This document shows, piece after piece, positions 17,101 to 25,797 of a stretch of 64,000 bases of DNA. Under the pieces are notes generated by a model. The model saw nothing but the letters and a program-made list of their open reading frames with translations. It was not told where the DNA came from and did not search any database. Position numbers and translations under genes: made by a program. Every line of letters begins with the position of its first letter. Positions within the stretch are counted from its first letter, which is position 1. The stretch is from Massilia rubra (GTDB lineage: Bacteria > Pseudomonadota > Gammaproteobacteria > Burkholderiales > Burkholderiaceae_D), in NCBI RefSeq assembly GCF_011682065.1, contig NZ_VUYU01000030.1, forward strand, positions 18,995 to 82,994, read 5' to 3'.

Positions 17101-17464
17101 CCTGGCCGCCCCTGCCGTCGTACAGATGGCGCGCGTCGCCCGTGTTGACCACCTGGACCTGGCTGGGATAGACGCCCGCGGCGAAGCGCAGCACATTGCC
17201 GGAGGTCCCGTCCGGGCGGGCGGCGTCGTCGACGATCGAGACGCCGCCGCCGGCGAACAGATAGAGATCGTCGCCGGCGCCGCCGGCCAGCAGGTTGTCG
17301 CCGGCGCCGCCGCTGAGGGTATCGTCGCCGTCGCCGCCGGCGAGGGTATCGTTGCCTTCCATGCCATACAGATCGTCGTCGCCGCCTCTGCCGTCGATAA
17401 CATCCGCGCCCGGGGTACCCCACAAGATGTTTCTGCTGTTATCGCCAACGATGGAATTTGCCAT
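14195..17464 (-). CDS. RTX/cadherin-like calcium-binding exoprotein
   Basis: A 1089-residue acidic protein without a Sec signal. Residues 15-70 hold RTX nonapeptides (GGxGxD type: GRGGDDDLYG, GGDGDDTLSG). Residues 150 to about 640 hold five immunoglobulin/cadherin-like (He_PIG, dystroglycan-type) repeats, each with an F-x-D-P-(D/N)-x-x-D calcium site, LPAWLxFDAxxxxFSGTP and an ATDxxG segment. Residues 650-930 hold more RTX repeats (GGLGADTLVG, GGAGNDSYLV, GGAGDDTYYV). The C-terminus lacks Cys and resembles type I secretion substrates, so export by an ABC/MFP/TolC system is likely, but none is encoded nearby. A surface adhesin or biofilm matrix role is inferred. It has its own promoter and is divergent from the NarX-like kinase. 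Confidence 0.85.
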   Translation of the reverse strand: MANSIVGDNSRNILWGTPGADVIDGRGGDDDLYGMEGNDTLAGGDGDDTLSGGAGDNLLAGGAGDDLYLFAGGGVSIVDDAARPDGTSGNVLRFAAGVYPSQVQVVNTGDARHLYDGRGGQVTLLNQGAGVSWVEFADGSIKTIAQLSERAPVLTMPLSDAAASADIGFTLQLSASHFFDPDAGDVLSYTALRADGAELPAWLRFDAASRTFSGTPGLADMGVFDVKVVATDRSAQSASDIFRLTVNGPNVAPVVVAASAGASVAEGTAFSLPAPVFADPNPNDTLAVVLTRADGSAAPAWMAYDAASGKITGTPGFQDSGSYQLKASATDRGGLTTSSEFGIEVLDVNRAPVLTKGLPDFSAVSGHIFGLTLGARMFSDPDSGDVLTVSASLAGNAPLPSWLHFVPHPTLGGSFTGFPASADVGTYELVITATDKQGLRISDSARMTIEQNLAPVYAGGGANATLAEGGNFYLRPAAFTDPNQFDAVSLSITRADGSALPSWMAYDVRNNYLSGSAGYDDSGTYALKVTATDLGGLTTSHPFAVIVANTNRAPVLAGALAPLAVTEGIPFSYSLPAASFTDPDAGDVGVYSAAQLPAWLAFDAATRTFSGTPVFSEAGASVAVRYTDAGGLAATATLALNIGQGASVTLTGSAAADTLTGKSNKDTLYGLGGDDTLDGGLGADTLVGGAGNDSYLVDQALDVVSEGAGAGTDSIYSSVSYSLPANVEHLILTGSAPIDATGNTLNNTLSGNAGANVLNGGAGGDVMIGGAGDDTYYVDSTSDVTTDMANGGLDQLFSLVNRTLAVHIEVLTLTGTASINGTGNTSNNLIVGNSAANAMNGLAGYDLLLGGAGNDTLTDNGTEANLLSGGSGADALVGGAAGELFIGGAGNDSINGQQGADVHVFNRGDGQDVLSAVGATDDTLSLGHGIAFAGLALNKVGAELVLTMGAGDQITFKNWYGNSGASVSTLQVVTAGGVDYQPGSASAIHDNKVELFDFAGLVGQFNQARLANPSLTSWNMAASLAAFSRGGSDTAAIGGDLAYHYAQDGNLAALGMNAALTIIGSASFGSGMQTLLAGGALVDASPMLY

Positions 17465-17501
17465 GGAATGTGCCTGTGATGAAAAAATGTAAAGACATTG
17501 T

Positions 17502-17528
17502 TTTATAGAAATGATTCCCGGTAGTCAA
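17502..17528 (-). promoter_or_regulatory. Candidate sigma-70 promoter of the RTX gene
   Basis: Read on the minus strand, TTGACT (17528-17523) is followed after 15 nt by TATAAA (17507-17502), about 40 nt before the RTX start at 17464. The spacing is short by 1-2 nt. The region 17465-17560 is strikingly AT-rich compared with its surroundings, as expected for a promoter. Confidence 0.5.
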
Positions 17529-17644
17529 ATTGAATTGTCAAATTGTGTTGTATAAAAGTGCTGCATGGATGGGGAGCAAGGAAATGCGGCCCAGCCCGGT
17601 TTTACCGTATGATTCCAGCCATCGTTTCTTCCGCCGACACTTAG

Positions 17645-18787
17645 ATGAGCCCCGTTCCCCCCACCATCGCCCACGCCATGAAAGCGTTCGTCAGCAACAC
17701 CCCGGCGCTGGTGTACCAGTTCGAGCTGCATGCGGACGGCCGCGTGGCCTTTCCCTACGTCAGCGACGGCTGCGCCGCCCTGCTCGGCCTGTCCGCCGCC
17801 GAACTGCAGGCCGAACCGCAGCGCTTCATCGAGCTGATCGTGCCGGAAGACCGCAAGAGCTATCTCGACGCCATGCATGCCTCGGCCGCCAGCCTGGCGG
17901 GCTGGAACTGGGAAGGGCGGGTCTGGATCCACGAATACAAGGACCAGAAATGGATCAACCTGCGTTCGTCCCCGCGCGCCATGGCCGACCATCCCGGCAG
18001 CGTGCACTGGGAAGGAGTGATGACCAACATCACCGCCAGCAAGCTCGAACAGCTGGAAGTGACCCGTTCGCGCGCCCGCCTGGCCGAGCTGGCCGCGCAC
18101 ATGGAGCATGTCAAGGAACAGGAGCGCACCCGCATCGCGCGCGAAATCCACGATGACCTGGGCGGCAACCTGACCGCCATCAAGATGGCCCTGATGATGC
18201 TGACCCAGCGCCTGCCGCCCGACCAGCCGCAGCTGGCCGAGCGGGCCGCCTATGTCGAGGCGCTGGTCGACCGCACCATCGATGCGGTGCACCGTATTTC
18301 GCTCGACCTGCGCCCCTCGATGCTCGACTTCGGCATCGTCGCCGCGCTCGAATGGCAGATCAAGGAATTCGAAAAGCAGAACGGCATCGCCTGCAGCTTT
18401 GCCTGCACCGACAAGGAAATCGACCTGCACCTGGACCATGCGACGGCGCTGTTCCGGATTTTCCAGGAAGCGCTGACCAATATCGCCAAGCATGCGCACG
18501 CGAGCCGGGTTGCGGTGCGCCTGCAATTGCTGCGCCAGCACATTGTCTTGACGATCACCGACAACGGCGCCGGCATCGCCCAGGCCGACCGCCACAAGCC
18601 GCAATCGTTCGGCCTGCGCGGCATGAGCGAACGGGCCCAGGCGCTGGGCGGCACCATGACCCTGGCGCACGCCCCCGGCGGCGGCACGGTGGTGAGCATC
18701 AAAATCAGGCTCAGTTCGGCCAAAACGACGATAATGACGGATCAGGGCGCCGAGGCCGACGCGGCGGCGCCCGACGCCACCCAGTAA
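17645..18787 (+). CDS. PAS-domain sensor histidine kinase, NarX/DegS type
   Basis: A 380-residue soluble kinase with no transmembrane helix. Residues 15-130 form a PAS domain (VYQFELHADGRVAFPYVSDG, LIVPEDRKSYLDAM). A coiled region leads to the HisKA_3 box QERTRIAREIHDDLGGNL with the phospho-acceptor His169. The HATPase part has FRIFQEALTNIAKHAHA, ITDNGAGI and SFGLRGMSERAQALGG, the standard pattern of NarX/UhpB/LiaS kinases. The C-terminal 25 residues are a low-complexity acidic/Ala tail. The partner regulator starts 15 nt downstream. PAS sensing suggests an internal redox, light or ligand signal, but nothing shows which. Confidence 0.9.
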   Translation: MSPVPPTIAHAMKAFVSNTPALVYQFELHADGRVAFPYVSDGCAALLGLSAAELQAEPQRFIELIVPEDRKSYLDAMHASAASLAGWNWEGRVWIHEYKDQKWINLRSSPRAMADHPGSVHWEGVMTNITASKLEQLEVTRSRARLAELAAHMEHVKEQERTRIAREIHDDLGGNLTAIKMALMMLTQRLPPDQPQLAERAAYVEALVDRTIDAVHRISLDLRPSMLDFGIVAALEWQIKEFEKQNGIACSFACTDKEIDLHLDHATALFRIFQEALTNIAKHAHASRVAVRLQLLRQHIVLTITDNGAGIAQADRHKPQSFGLRGMSERAQALGGTMTLAHAPGGGTVVSIKIRLSSAKTTIMTDQGAEADAAAPDATQ

Positions 18788-18802
18788 AGTAAAGAAGCAG
18801 CA

Positions 18803-19450
18803 ATGACCGACAACGCCATCATCCGGGTATTCATCGCCGACGATCACGCGATCGTGCGCGAGGGCTTGAAACAAATCCTGGCCGAGTCGCCCGACATCAT
18901 CGTCGCCGGCGAGGCCGAGGATGGGGTCGACGCGATCAAGCACATCCGCAAGGCCAGGTGCCACGTGATGCTGCTCGATATTTCCCTGCCCGACCGCAGC
19001 GGCATCGAAGTGCTCAAGCTGGTCAAGAAGGAGCATCCCGAACTGGCCGTGCTGATGCTGTCGATGCACCGCGAAGACCAGTACGCGATCCGCTCGCTCA
19101 AGGCCGGCGCGGCCGGCTACCTGACCAAGCAGAGCGCCCCGCGCGAACTGGTCACCGCCATCCGCCAGGTCGCCGGCGGGCAAAAGTACGTCAGCGCGGC
19201 GCTGGCCCAGGAACTGGCCAGCGCGGTTGGCGAAAACCACGACACGCCGCTGCACGACACCTTGTCCGACCGCGAATACCAGACCCTGACCATGATCGCC
19301 TCGGGCAAGACGGTGGGGGCGATCGCCAAGGAATTGTCGCTGTCGGTAAAGACCATCAGCGAATACCGCTCGCGCTTGCTTGTCAAGATGAAACTGAAAA
19401 ACAGTGCCGAATTGACGCACTATGCGATCAAAAACCAGCTGATCGAATAA
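18803..19450 (+). CDS. NarL/LuxR-family response regulator
   Basis: A 215-residue regulator: receiver domain (5-125) with DDH at 13-15, phospho-acceptor Asp59 in LLDISLP, Ser in MLSMH and Lys in YLTKQ. A C-terminal LuxR-type helix-turn-helix follows (about 150-210: LSDREYQTLTMIASGKTVGAIAKELSLSVKTI, the K-T-I-S-E-Y-R-S-R recognition helix and LKNSAELTHYAI). It is the cognate partner of the upstream kinase (15-nt gap). Many regulators of this class control motility, biofilm or anaerobic respiration; the target here is not visible. Confidence 0.93.
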   Translation: MTDNAIIRVFIADDHAIVREGLKQILAESPDIIVAGEAEDGVDAIKHIRKARCHVMLLDISLPDRSGIEVLKLVKKEHPELAVLMLSMHREDQYAIRSLKAGAAGYLTKQSAPRELVTAIRQVAGGQKYVSAALAQELASAVGENHDTPLHDTLSDREYQTLTMIASGKTVGAIAKELSLSVKTISEYRSRLLVKMKLKNSAELTHYAIKNQLIE

Positions 19451-19585
19451 GTATTTTCCAGCGCCGCACGCCAGCTTAATGCTCTGGAGTAAGATGCTTT
19501 ATCCGCTCTTTTCCTGAGATGGCAGGAAACAAACACGCTTATCATTGGCACATCATCGCCGAACCTGACCGAGGCACTGTTCTAC

Positions 19586-21205
19586 ATGGCTACAACTCCG
19601 CCCACCGCCGCCCAGAATCCCGCCGCGCAAAATCCGGCTGATATCGCGCGCGAAGCCTTCCGCCGCCTGGCCACGCGCCGGATCGCGCCGACTCCGGAAG
19701 CCTACCGCGAAATCTATAACGAGATCGCCGGCATCGCGGACGCCCCGGCGCCGGCGCGCGCCCCCGAGGCCGCCGCCCCCGAGGCCGCGCCCGACGCCGG
19801 CGCCGAAAACGTGCTGGGCGACTTCGCCAGCAAGCTGAGCGAAACGCCGGGCGAACTGGCCGACTTCGGCCGCCGCTTCGCGCGCGCCGTCAAGACGCGC
19901 GACTGGGAGGGCTATGCGCGCAACCTGAACCAGCTGGTCGAGAAACACTTGCGCAAGGGTGGCGGCATCGAGCTGGCCTCGCTGTCGGCCCTGTCCGACG
20001 CGCCCGACGCCAAGGTCTTGCGCGACCTGCTCAGCCGCACCCTGAGCGTCGCGGTCGCCTCGCTGCTGGCCGACACCCCGGCCCTGATGGTCGAAGCCGA
20101 AGCGCTCGGCGCCGCCGTCAAGGTGGCCACCAGCGAGGATGCCCTGAACGATGTCAGCGTGCGCCTCAAGCAGTTGTGTTACCAGATCGATGTCAAAAGC
20201 GGCGACGTCGGCGAACAGCAGGAATTGCTGCTGCGCCTGTTCAAGCTGCTGCTGGAAAACGTCAGCGAACTGCTCGACGACGACAGCTGGCTGCGCGGCC
20301 AGATCGATTCGGTGCAGGAACTCATTGCCGGCCCGATCGACCAGCGCGCGCTGGAAGACGCCACCCGCAGCCTGAAAGAAGTCATCTACAAGCAGAGCCA
20401 GCTCAAGCACAGCCTGTCGGACGTCAAGCTGACGGTCAAGAACATGATGCTCACCTTCATCGACCGCTTGAGTTCCGTGGCCACCACGACCGGCGACTTC
20501 CACGAAAAGATCGGCAGCTTTTCCGAAAAGATCAGCCATACCGACAATATTGCCGAGCTGAACATCATCCTCGAAGAAGTGCTGCGCGAAACGCGCCTGG
20601 TGCAGACCGAAGCGCTCAAGTCGCGCGACCGCATGGTGCTGGCGCGCCAGGAAGTGCAGGAAGCCGAGCAGCGCATCCACACCCTGGAAGCGAAGCTCCA
20701 GCACATGAGCGAACTGGTGCGCGAAGACCAGTTGACGGGCAGCCTGAACCGGCGCGGCCTGGACGATATTTTCGAGCGCGAAACGGCGCGCTCGGACCGC
20801 CGCGGCACCCCGCTGTGCATCGCCATGCTCGACCTGGACGACTTCAAGCGCCTCAACGATACCTACGGGCACCTGGCCGGCGACAACGCGCTCAAGCACC
20901 TGGTCAAGATTGTCAAGGAAACCATCCGCTCGATGGATGTGATCGCCCGCTTCGGCGGCGAGGAATTCTTGATCCTGCTGCCGGAAACCACGGTCGAAGC
21001 GGCCTCGCTGACCATGACCCGCCTGCAACGCGACCTGACCAAGCATTTTTTCCTGCACGATAACGAAAAAGTGCTGATCACCTTTTCCGCCGGCGTGGCC
21101 CTGCGCAGCCCCAACGAAGACCAGGCCAGCCTGGTGCGGCGCGCCGACAAAGCCATGTACCAGGCCAAGCAAACCGGCAAGAACCGGGTCGTGATCGCCG
21201 ACTGA
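19586..21205 (+). CDS. Diguanylate cyclase (GGDEF domain)
   Basis: A 539-residue cytoplasmic protein. Residues 1-370 are mostly helical with a Pro/Ala-rich stretch around 50-75 and no recognised sensory domain. Residues 375-539 are a GGDEF domain: DQLTGSLNRRGLDDIF, MLDLDDFKRLNDTYGH, and the active-site RFGGEEF near residue 457. The inhibitory I-site RxxD (RSMD) stands exactly five residues before GGEEF, so product inhibition by c-di-GMP is expected. All catalytic elements are present, so the enzyme should make c-di-GMP from two GTP. It lies 35 nt upstream of the glycosyltransferase operon and may be co-transcribed with it. A PilZ receptor gene sits in the flagellar cluster at 41450. Confidence 0.92.
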   Translation: MATTPPTAAQNPAAQNPADIAREAFRRLATRRIAPTPEAYREIYNEIAGIADAPAPARAPEAAAPEAAPDAGAENVLGDFASKLSETPGELADFGRRFARAVKTRDWEGYARNLNQLVEKHLRKGGGIELASLSALSDAPDAKVLRDLLSRTLSVAVASLLADTPALMVEAEALGAAVKVATSEDALNDVSVRLKQLCYQIDVKSGDVGEQQELLLRLFKLLLENVSELLDDDSWLRGQIDSVQELIAGPIDQRALEDATRSLKEVIYKQSQLKHSLSDVKLTVKNMMLTFIDRLSSVATTTGDFHEKIGSFSEKISHTDNIAELNIILEEVLRETRLVQTEALKSRDRMVLARQEVQEAEQRIHTLEAKLQHMSELVREDQLTGSLNRRGLDDIFERETARSDRRGTPLCIAMLDLDDFKRLNDTYGHLAGDNALKHLVKIVKETIRSMDVIARFGGEEFLILLPETTVEAASLTMTRLQRDLTKHFFLHDNEKVLITFSAGVALRSPNEDQASLVRRADKAMYQAKQTGKNRVVIAD

Positions 21206-21239
21206 CCGCACTTGCCTGACCGAGGAACTGACCGCGCCC

Positions 21240-23954
21240 ATGAAAAAACCCGCTTCCTACGCTCCACCCTCTCCCCTCGCCCTGGCCATGGAGCATCACC
21301 GGGCGGGACGGCTGGAGCAGGCGGAAGCGCTGTACCGCAAGCTCGACGGCAAGGCTGAAGCCCTGCACCTGCTGGCCCTGCTCTACCAGCAAGGCGCACG
21401 CCACGCCGACGCCATCGACGCGCTGCAACGCGCGATCGACAAGGAACCGGGCCGCGCGCCGTATTACGTCGCGCTCGACGCCAGCTACCGCGCCCTGGGC
21501 CTGCTGCCCGCGCTGCAAGCGAGTTACGCGCGCCTGCTGCAAGGGCAGCCGGACAATATCGACGCCCACCTCCTGCTCGGCCACGCCCTGCGCGACGACG
21601 GCCGGCTACCCGACGCCCTCTCCAGCTACCTGGCGGTGCTGGCGCTGCAGCCCGAGCATGCCGAGGCCTACAGCAACCTGGGCGACACCCTGAAACTGAT
21701 GGGCAACCTGGACGAAGCCCAGGTCTGTTACGTCAAGGCGCTGGAACTCCAGCCCGGCTTTGCCGAAGTGCACAACAACCTGGGCTCGCTGTACCAGCAG
21801 CAGGAACAATGGGCGCTGTCGGCCGGGCATTTCGAGGCCGCGCTGGCGCTGCGGCCGGACCTGGCGGCGGCCCACTACAACCTCGGCGTGACGCGCCAGC
21901 ACCAGGGCCTGCTGGACGAGGCCGTGGCCTGCTACCGGCGCGCACTGGCGCGCGATCCGCGCCTGCCCCAACCGTACAACAATATGGGCATCGCGCTCAA
22001 GGAACTGGGGCGGCTCGACGAGGCGGTTGCCGCCTACCAGGCCGCGCTGGCGCTGGCGCCCGATTTTGCCGAAGCGCTCAACAACCTCGGCGGCGCCCTG
22101 CTCGACCAGCAACAGGTCGGGCAAGCGATCGAATGCTTCCAGCACGCCGTCACCGTGCGTCCCGGCTACGCCGAAGCGTACTGCAACCTGGGCGTCGCCT
22201 ACAAGGCCGACTACCGCCTGGAAGAAGCGCTGGTCTGTTTCGAGAACGCGGTGCACCTGAAACCGGAATACGCCGACTCCTACGCCATGCTGGCGCTGAC
22301 CAACGCCGAGCTGCAACGCCACGTGCAAGCGCTGCGCTGGTGCGAAAAAACCCTGGCCATGTGGCCCGACAGCGCCGCCGCCCACTTCAACCTGGGCGTG
22401 GCCTTTGCCAATATGGACCGCACGGTCGAAGCGATCGCCTCGTTCGAGCAGGCGATTGTGCGCAAGCCGGAATTTGCCGACGCCTGGAACAACCTCGGCG
22501 TGGCCTTCAAGGAACGCGGCCGCTTCGACGAAGCGGTGGCCGCCTTCGAAAAGGCGATCAGCCTGCGCGACGGCTTCGCCGAAGCCTACAACAACCTCGG
22601 CAGCGCATTGAAAGACCAGGGCAAACCCGACGCCTCGCGCCAGATGTACGAGCGCGCCATCGCGATCGCGCCCAACTACGCGGCGGCCCATAACAACCTG
22701 CTGCTGTCGATGCAGTACGCGGCCGGCATCACCCAGCAACAATTGTTCGAACTGCACCTGCGCTTCGCCGCCCAGTTCGAACCAAGCCTGGCGGCCGAGC
22801 GCTTCGTCCATGCGCCCGGGCGCGACCCCGCCAAACGCCTGAAAATCGGCTACGTCTCGCCCGACTTCCGGCGCCACGCGGTCGCGTTCTTCATCGAACC
22901 GATCCTGGCGCGCCACGACAAGGCGCAGGTCGAAGTGTTTTGCTACTACAGCCACGTGATCAACGACGAATTCACGGCCCGCATCCAGGCTGACGCCGAC
23001 CACTGGATACCGTGCCGCAATATGTCCGACCAGCAGCTGGCCGAGCGCATCCACGCCGACGGCATCGACATCCTGGTCGACCTGGCCGGCCACACGTCCG
23101 GCAACCGCCTGCTGGCCTTCGCCCGCAAGCCGGCGCCGGTGCAGCTGACCTACATCGGCTACCCGTCCACCACCGGCCTTACCAGCATGGATTACCGCCT
23201 GACCGACGCCTGGGCCGAGCCGCCGGGCCAGAGCGAGCACGTCAACGTGGAAACCCTGTGGCGCCTGCCGGAAGTGTTTTGCTGCTACGCCGCGCACGTC
23301 AACAGCCCGGCCGTGATCGACCATCCGCCGCTTGAGGACAACGGGTTCATCACCTTCGGCTGCTTCAACAATTACGCCAAGGTGAGCGACCCGACCATCG
23401 TGCTGTGGGCCGCGATTCTCGCGCAAGTGCCCGAGTCGCGCCTGATGCTCGAAATTCTCGGCCTGGACAACCCCGGCATGCGCGACGGCGTCGAACAGCG
23501 CTTTGCGCGCCTGGGCATCGACCCGGCGCGCCTGGTCCTGATCGCCAACGACCGCAAGAACCAGTTCGTGCTGTACAACCGGATCGACATCGCGCTCGAC
23601 CCGTTCCCGTGCAACGGCGGCACCACCAGCTTCGACACCCTGTGGATGGGCGTGCCTTTTGTGACCCTGGCCGGCAGCAATTTCATTTCGCGCCTGGGCG
23701 TGACGATCCTGCACAACGGCGGCCTTGACGAGCTGATCGGCGAGGACGAGGCGGCCTATGTCGCCATCGCGGTCGACATCGCGCGCGACCCGGCGCGCCT
23801 GCGTCGCCTGCGCGACGGCCTGCGCGAGCGCACCCGCGCCAGTCCCCTGATGGACATGGCGCGCTTCACCCACCACCTGGAAGATGCCTACCGGGGCATG
23901 TGGGCAAAGTGGTGCAACAGCGGGTGCGACAGTAGCGAAAGAGTGCAACCATGA
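21240..23954 (+). CDS. TPR-SPINDLY O-glycosyltransferase (Glyco_transf_41)
   Basis: A 904-residue protein homologous to O-GlcNAc transferases of the SPINDLY/OGT type. Residues 15 to about 500 are 13-14 tetratricopeptide repeats (e.g. PDFAEALNNLGGALLDQQQV, then FADAWNNLGVAFKERGRFDE), an unusually long protein-binding superhelix. From about 530 the catalytic domain starts (LKIGYVSPDFRRHAVAFFIE) with DILVDLAGHTSGNRLLAFARKPAP, QLTYIGYPSTTGL, FGCFNNYAKVSDPTI and PFPCNGGTTSFDTLWMGVP, all family hallmarks. It transfers a sugar from a nucleotide donor to Ser/Thr of proteins in the cytoplasm. Its stop overlaps rfbF by 4 nt, which ties it to a CDP-sugar pathway. With flagellin genes downstream, flagellin is the likely acceptor (inference). 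Confidence 0.92.
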   Translation: MKKPASYAPPSPLALAMEHHRAGRLEQAEALYRKLDGKAEALHLLALLYQQGARHADAIDALQRAIDKEPGRAPYYVALDASYRALGLLPALQASYARLLQGQPDNIDAHLLLGHALRDDGRLPDALSSYLAVLALQPEHAEAYSNLGDTLKLMGNLDEAQVCYVKALELQPGFAEVHNNLGSLYQQQEQWALSAGHFEAALALRPDLAAAHYNLGVTRQHQGLLDEAVACYRRALARDPRLPQPYNNMGIALKELGRLDEAVAAYQAALALAPDFAEALNNLGGALLDQQQVGQAIECFQHAVTVRPGYAEAYCNLGVAYKADYRLEEALVCFENAVHLKPEYADSYAMLALTNAELQRHVQALRWCEKTLAMWPDSAAAHFNLGVAFANMDRTVEAIASFEQAIVRKPEFADAWNNLGVAFKERGRFDEAVAAFEKAISLRDGFAEAYNNLGSALKDQGKPDASRQMYERAIAIAPNYAAAHNNLLLSMQYAAGITQQQLFELHLRFAAQFEPSLAAERFVHAPGRDPAKRLKIGYVSPDFRRHAVAFFIEPILARHDKAQVEVFCYYSHVINDEFTARIQADADHWIPCRNMSDQQLAERIHADGIDILVDLAGHTSGNRLLAFARKPAPVQLTYIGYPSTTGLTSMDYRLTDAWAEPPGQSEHVNVETLWRLPEVFCCYAAHVNSPAVIDHPPLEDNGFITFGCFNNYAKVSDPTIVLWAAILAQVPESRLMLEILGLDNPGMRDGVEQRFARLGIDPARLVLIANDRKNQFVLYNRIDIALDPFPCNGGTTSFDTLWMGVPFVTLAGSNFISRLGVTILHNGGLDELIGEDEAAYVAIAVDIARDPARLRRLRDGLRERTRASPLMDMARFTHHLEDAYRGMWAKWCNSGCDSSERVQP

Positions 23955-24724
23955 AAGCCGTCATCCTGGCCGGCGGCCTCGGCACGCGGATTCTCGAAGA
24001 AAGCCACCTGAAGCCGAAACCGATGATCGAAATCGGCGGCAAACCGATGCTCTGGCACATCATGAAAGTGTTCTCGCACCACGGCGTGAACGAGTTCATC
24101 ATCTGCGTCGGCTACAAGGGTTACCTGATCAAGGAATTCTTTTCCAACTATTTTCTCCACATGTCGGACGTCACCTTCGACATGCAGAACAACCGCATGG
24201 AAGTGCACGAACGGCACGCCGAACCGTGGCGCGTGACCCTGGTCGACACCGGCGCCGACACCCTCACCGGCGGGCGCTTAAAGCGCGTGCGCGAATACCT
24301 GGAACCGGGTAAGCCCTTCTGCTTCACCTACGGCGATGGCGTGGCAAACATCGACATCGCGGCCGAAATCGCCTTTCACCGCGCCCACGGCCGCCTGGCG
24401 ACCGTGGCCGCCGTGCAGCCGCCCGGACGCTACGGCGCGCTGGTGCGCCAGGGCGACGCCGTCACCGCCTTCATGGAAAAACCGCAGGGCGACGGCGGCT
24501 GGATCAACGGCGGCTTTTTCGTGCTGCAACCGGACGTGGTCGACCTGATCGACGGCGACGATTGCAGTTGGGAAGTCGAACCGATGCAGGCGCTGGCCGC
24601 GCAAAACCAGTTGATGGCGTACGAGCACGCCGGCTTCTGGCAACCGATGGACACCCTGCGCGAAAAGAACATGCTCGAAGAAATGTGGCAGTCGGGCACG
24701 GCGCCATGGAAGGTCTGGGCATGA
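23951..24724 (+). CDS. rfbF: Glucose-1-phosphate cytidylyltransferase
   Basis: A 257-residue nucleotidyltransferase with the RfbF signature: MKAVILAGGLGTRILEES, LKPKPMIEIGGKPMLWHIMK, then ICVGYKGYLIKEFFSNYF, TYGDGVANIDI and the C-terminal GFWQPMDTLREKNMLEEMW. It makes CDP-glucose from CTP and glucose-1-phosphate, the entry step to CDP-deoxysugars. Length and motifs match the family. Both ends overlap neighbours by 4 nt (ATGA), so it is translationally coupled to the glycosyltransferase and to rfbG. Confidence 0.95.
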   Translation: MKAVILAGGLGTRILEESHLKPKPMIEIGGKPMLWHIMKVFSHHGVNEFIICVGYKGYLIKEFFSNYFLHMSDVTFDMQNNRMEVHERHAEPWRVTLVDTGADTLTGGRLKRVREYLEPGKPFCFTYGDGVANIDIAAEIAFHRAHGRLATVAAVQPPGRYGALVRQGDAVTAFMEKPQGDGGWINGGFFVLQPDVVDLIDGDDCSWEVEPMQALAAQNQLMAYEHAGFWQPMDTLREKNMLEEMWQSGTAPWKVWA

Positions 24725-25797
24725 GTGACATGCGCGGCATGCACGCGCTCGCGCACGCGTTCCACGGGCGACGCGTGTTCGTCACCGGCCACACCGGCTT
24801 CAAGGGCGCCTGGCTGTGCCTGTTTTTGGCGCGACTGGGCGCGCGCGTGACCGGCTATGCGCTGGCCCCATCCGGCACGCCCACCATGTTCGGCTTAGCC
24901 CGCGTGGGCGACACCCTGGCGCGCCACCACATCGCCGACGTGCGCGACCAGGCCGCCCTCACCGCCGCCATGGCCGAGGCCGCGCCCGAACTGGTGCTGC
25001 ACCTGGCGGCCCAGGCGCTGGTGCGCCACAGCTACGCCGACCCGGTAACGACCTGGTCGACCAACGTGATGGGTACCGTGCACGTGCTCGACGCGCTGCG
25101 CGCCTGCCCGAGCGTGCGCGCCGCGCTGGTGGTAACCACCGACAAATGCTACGAGAACCAGCACTGGCCCTGGGGCTACCGCGAAAACGACCGCCTCGGC
25201 GGGCATGATCCGTACAGCGCCAGCAAGGCCGGCGCCGAACTGGTGGCGCACAGCTACCGCAGCAGTTTCTTTAGCGAAAACGGCCCGCTGATCGCCACCG
25301 CGCGCGCGGGCAACGTGATCGGCGGCGGCGACTGGAGCGCGGACCGCCTGATTCCCGACGCCGTGCGCGCCATGCAACAAGGCAGCGCGCTGCCGGTGCG
25401 GAGTCCCAACGCCACCCGCCCGTGGCAGCACGTGCTCGAACCGCTGCACGGCTACCTGCTGCTGGCCGCGCGCCTGCTGGCCGGCGACGCTTCCTGCGCC
25501 GGCGCCTACAACTTCGGCCCCGACGCCGCCGACAACCTGTCGGTCGCGACCCTGTTGAAACGCTTGCAAACCCACTGGCCGCAGCTGGCATGGCGCCTCG
25601 ACGGCGACCAGCACGCCGCCCGGGAAGCCGCCCTGCTCTACCTCGATTCAAGCAAGGCGCGCCACGAGCTCGACTGGCAAGTGCGCTGGCCGCTGGCGAC
25701 CGGCATCGAACAGACGGCCGCCTGGTACGCCGCCGCGCACGAAGAGCGCGACATGCGCGCCTTTACCGAACAACAACTGGAGCATTTCTGCGCATGA
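24721..25797 (+). CDS. rfbG: CDP-glucose 4,6-dehydratase
   Basis: A 358-residue short-chain dehydrogenase/reductase-type enzyme that turns CDP-glucose into CDP-4-dehydro-6-deoxyglucose. The NAD-binding motif is VTGHTGFKGAW, typical of RfbG, followed by HLAAQALVRHSY, VTTDKCYEN and the catalytic YSASK (DPYSASKAGAE). The start at 24721 overlaps the rfbF stop by 4 nt; longer in-frame starts inside rfbF are rejected because homology begins at MHALAHAFHGRRVFVTG. Its stop overlaps the methyltransferase start by 4 nt. Confidence 0.95.
   Translation: MSDMRGMHALAHAFHGRRVFVTGHTGFKGAWLCLFLARLGARVTGYALAPSGTPTMFGLARVGDTLARHHIADVRDQAALTAAMAEAAPELVLHLAAQALVRHSYADPVTTWSTNVMGTVHVLDALRACPSVRAALVVTTDKCYENQHWPWGYRENDRLGGHDPYSASKAGAELVAHSYRSSFFSENGPLIATARAGNVIGGGDWSADRLIPDAVRAMQQGSALPVRSPNATRPWQHVLEPLHGYLLLAARLLAGDASCAGAYNFGPDAADNLSVATLLKRLQTHWPQLAWRLDGDQHAAREAALLYLDSSKARHELDWQVRWPLATGIEQTAAWYAAAHEERDMRAFTEQQLEHFCA

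Noticed and set aside
19545..19570. Sigma-54 promoter upstream of the diguanylate cyclase (TTGGCACATCATCGCC)
   Set aside because: The GG-GC spacing is 9 nt instead of 10, and there is no other support.
21606..23948. A 780-codon open frame antisense to the glycosyltransferase
   Set aside because: The plus strand has clear TPR and catalytic motifs; the antisense repeats merely mirror the TPR periodicity.
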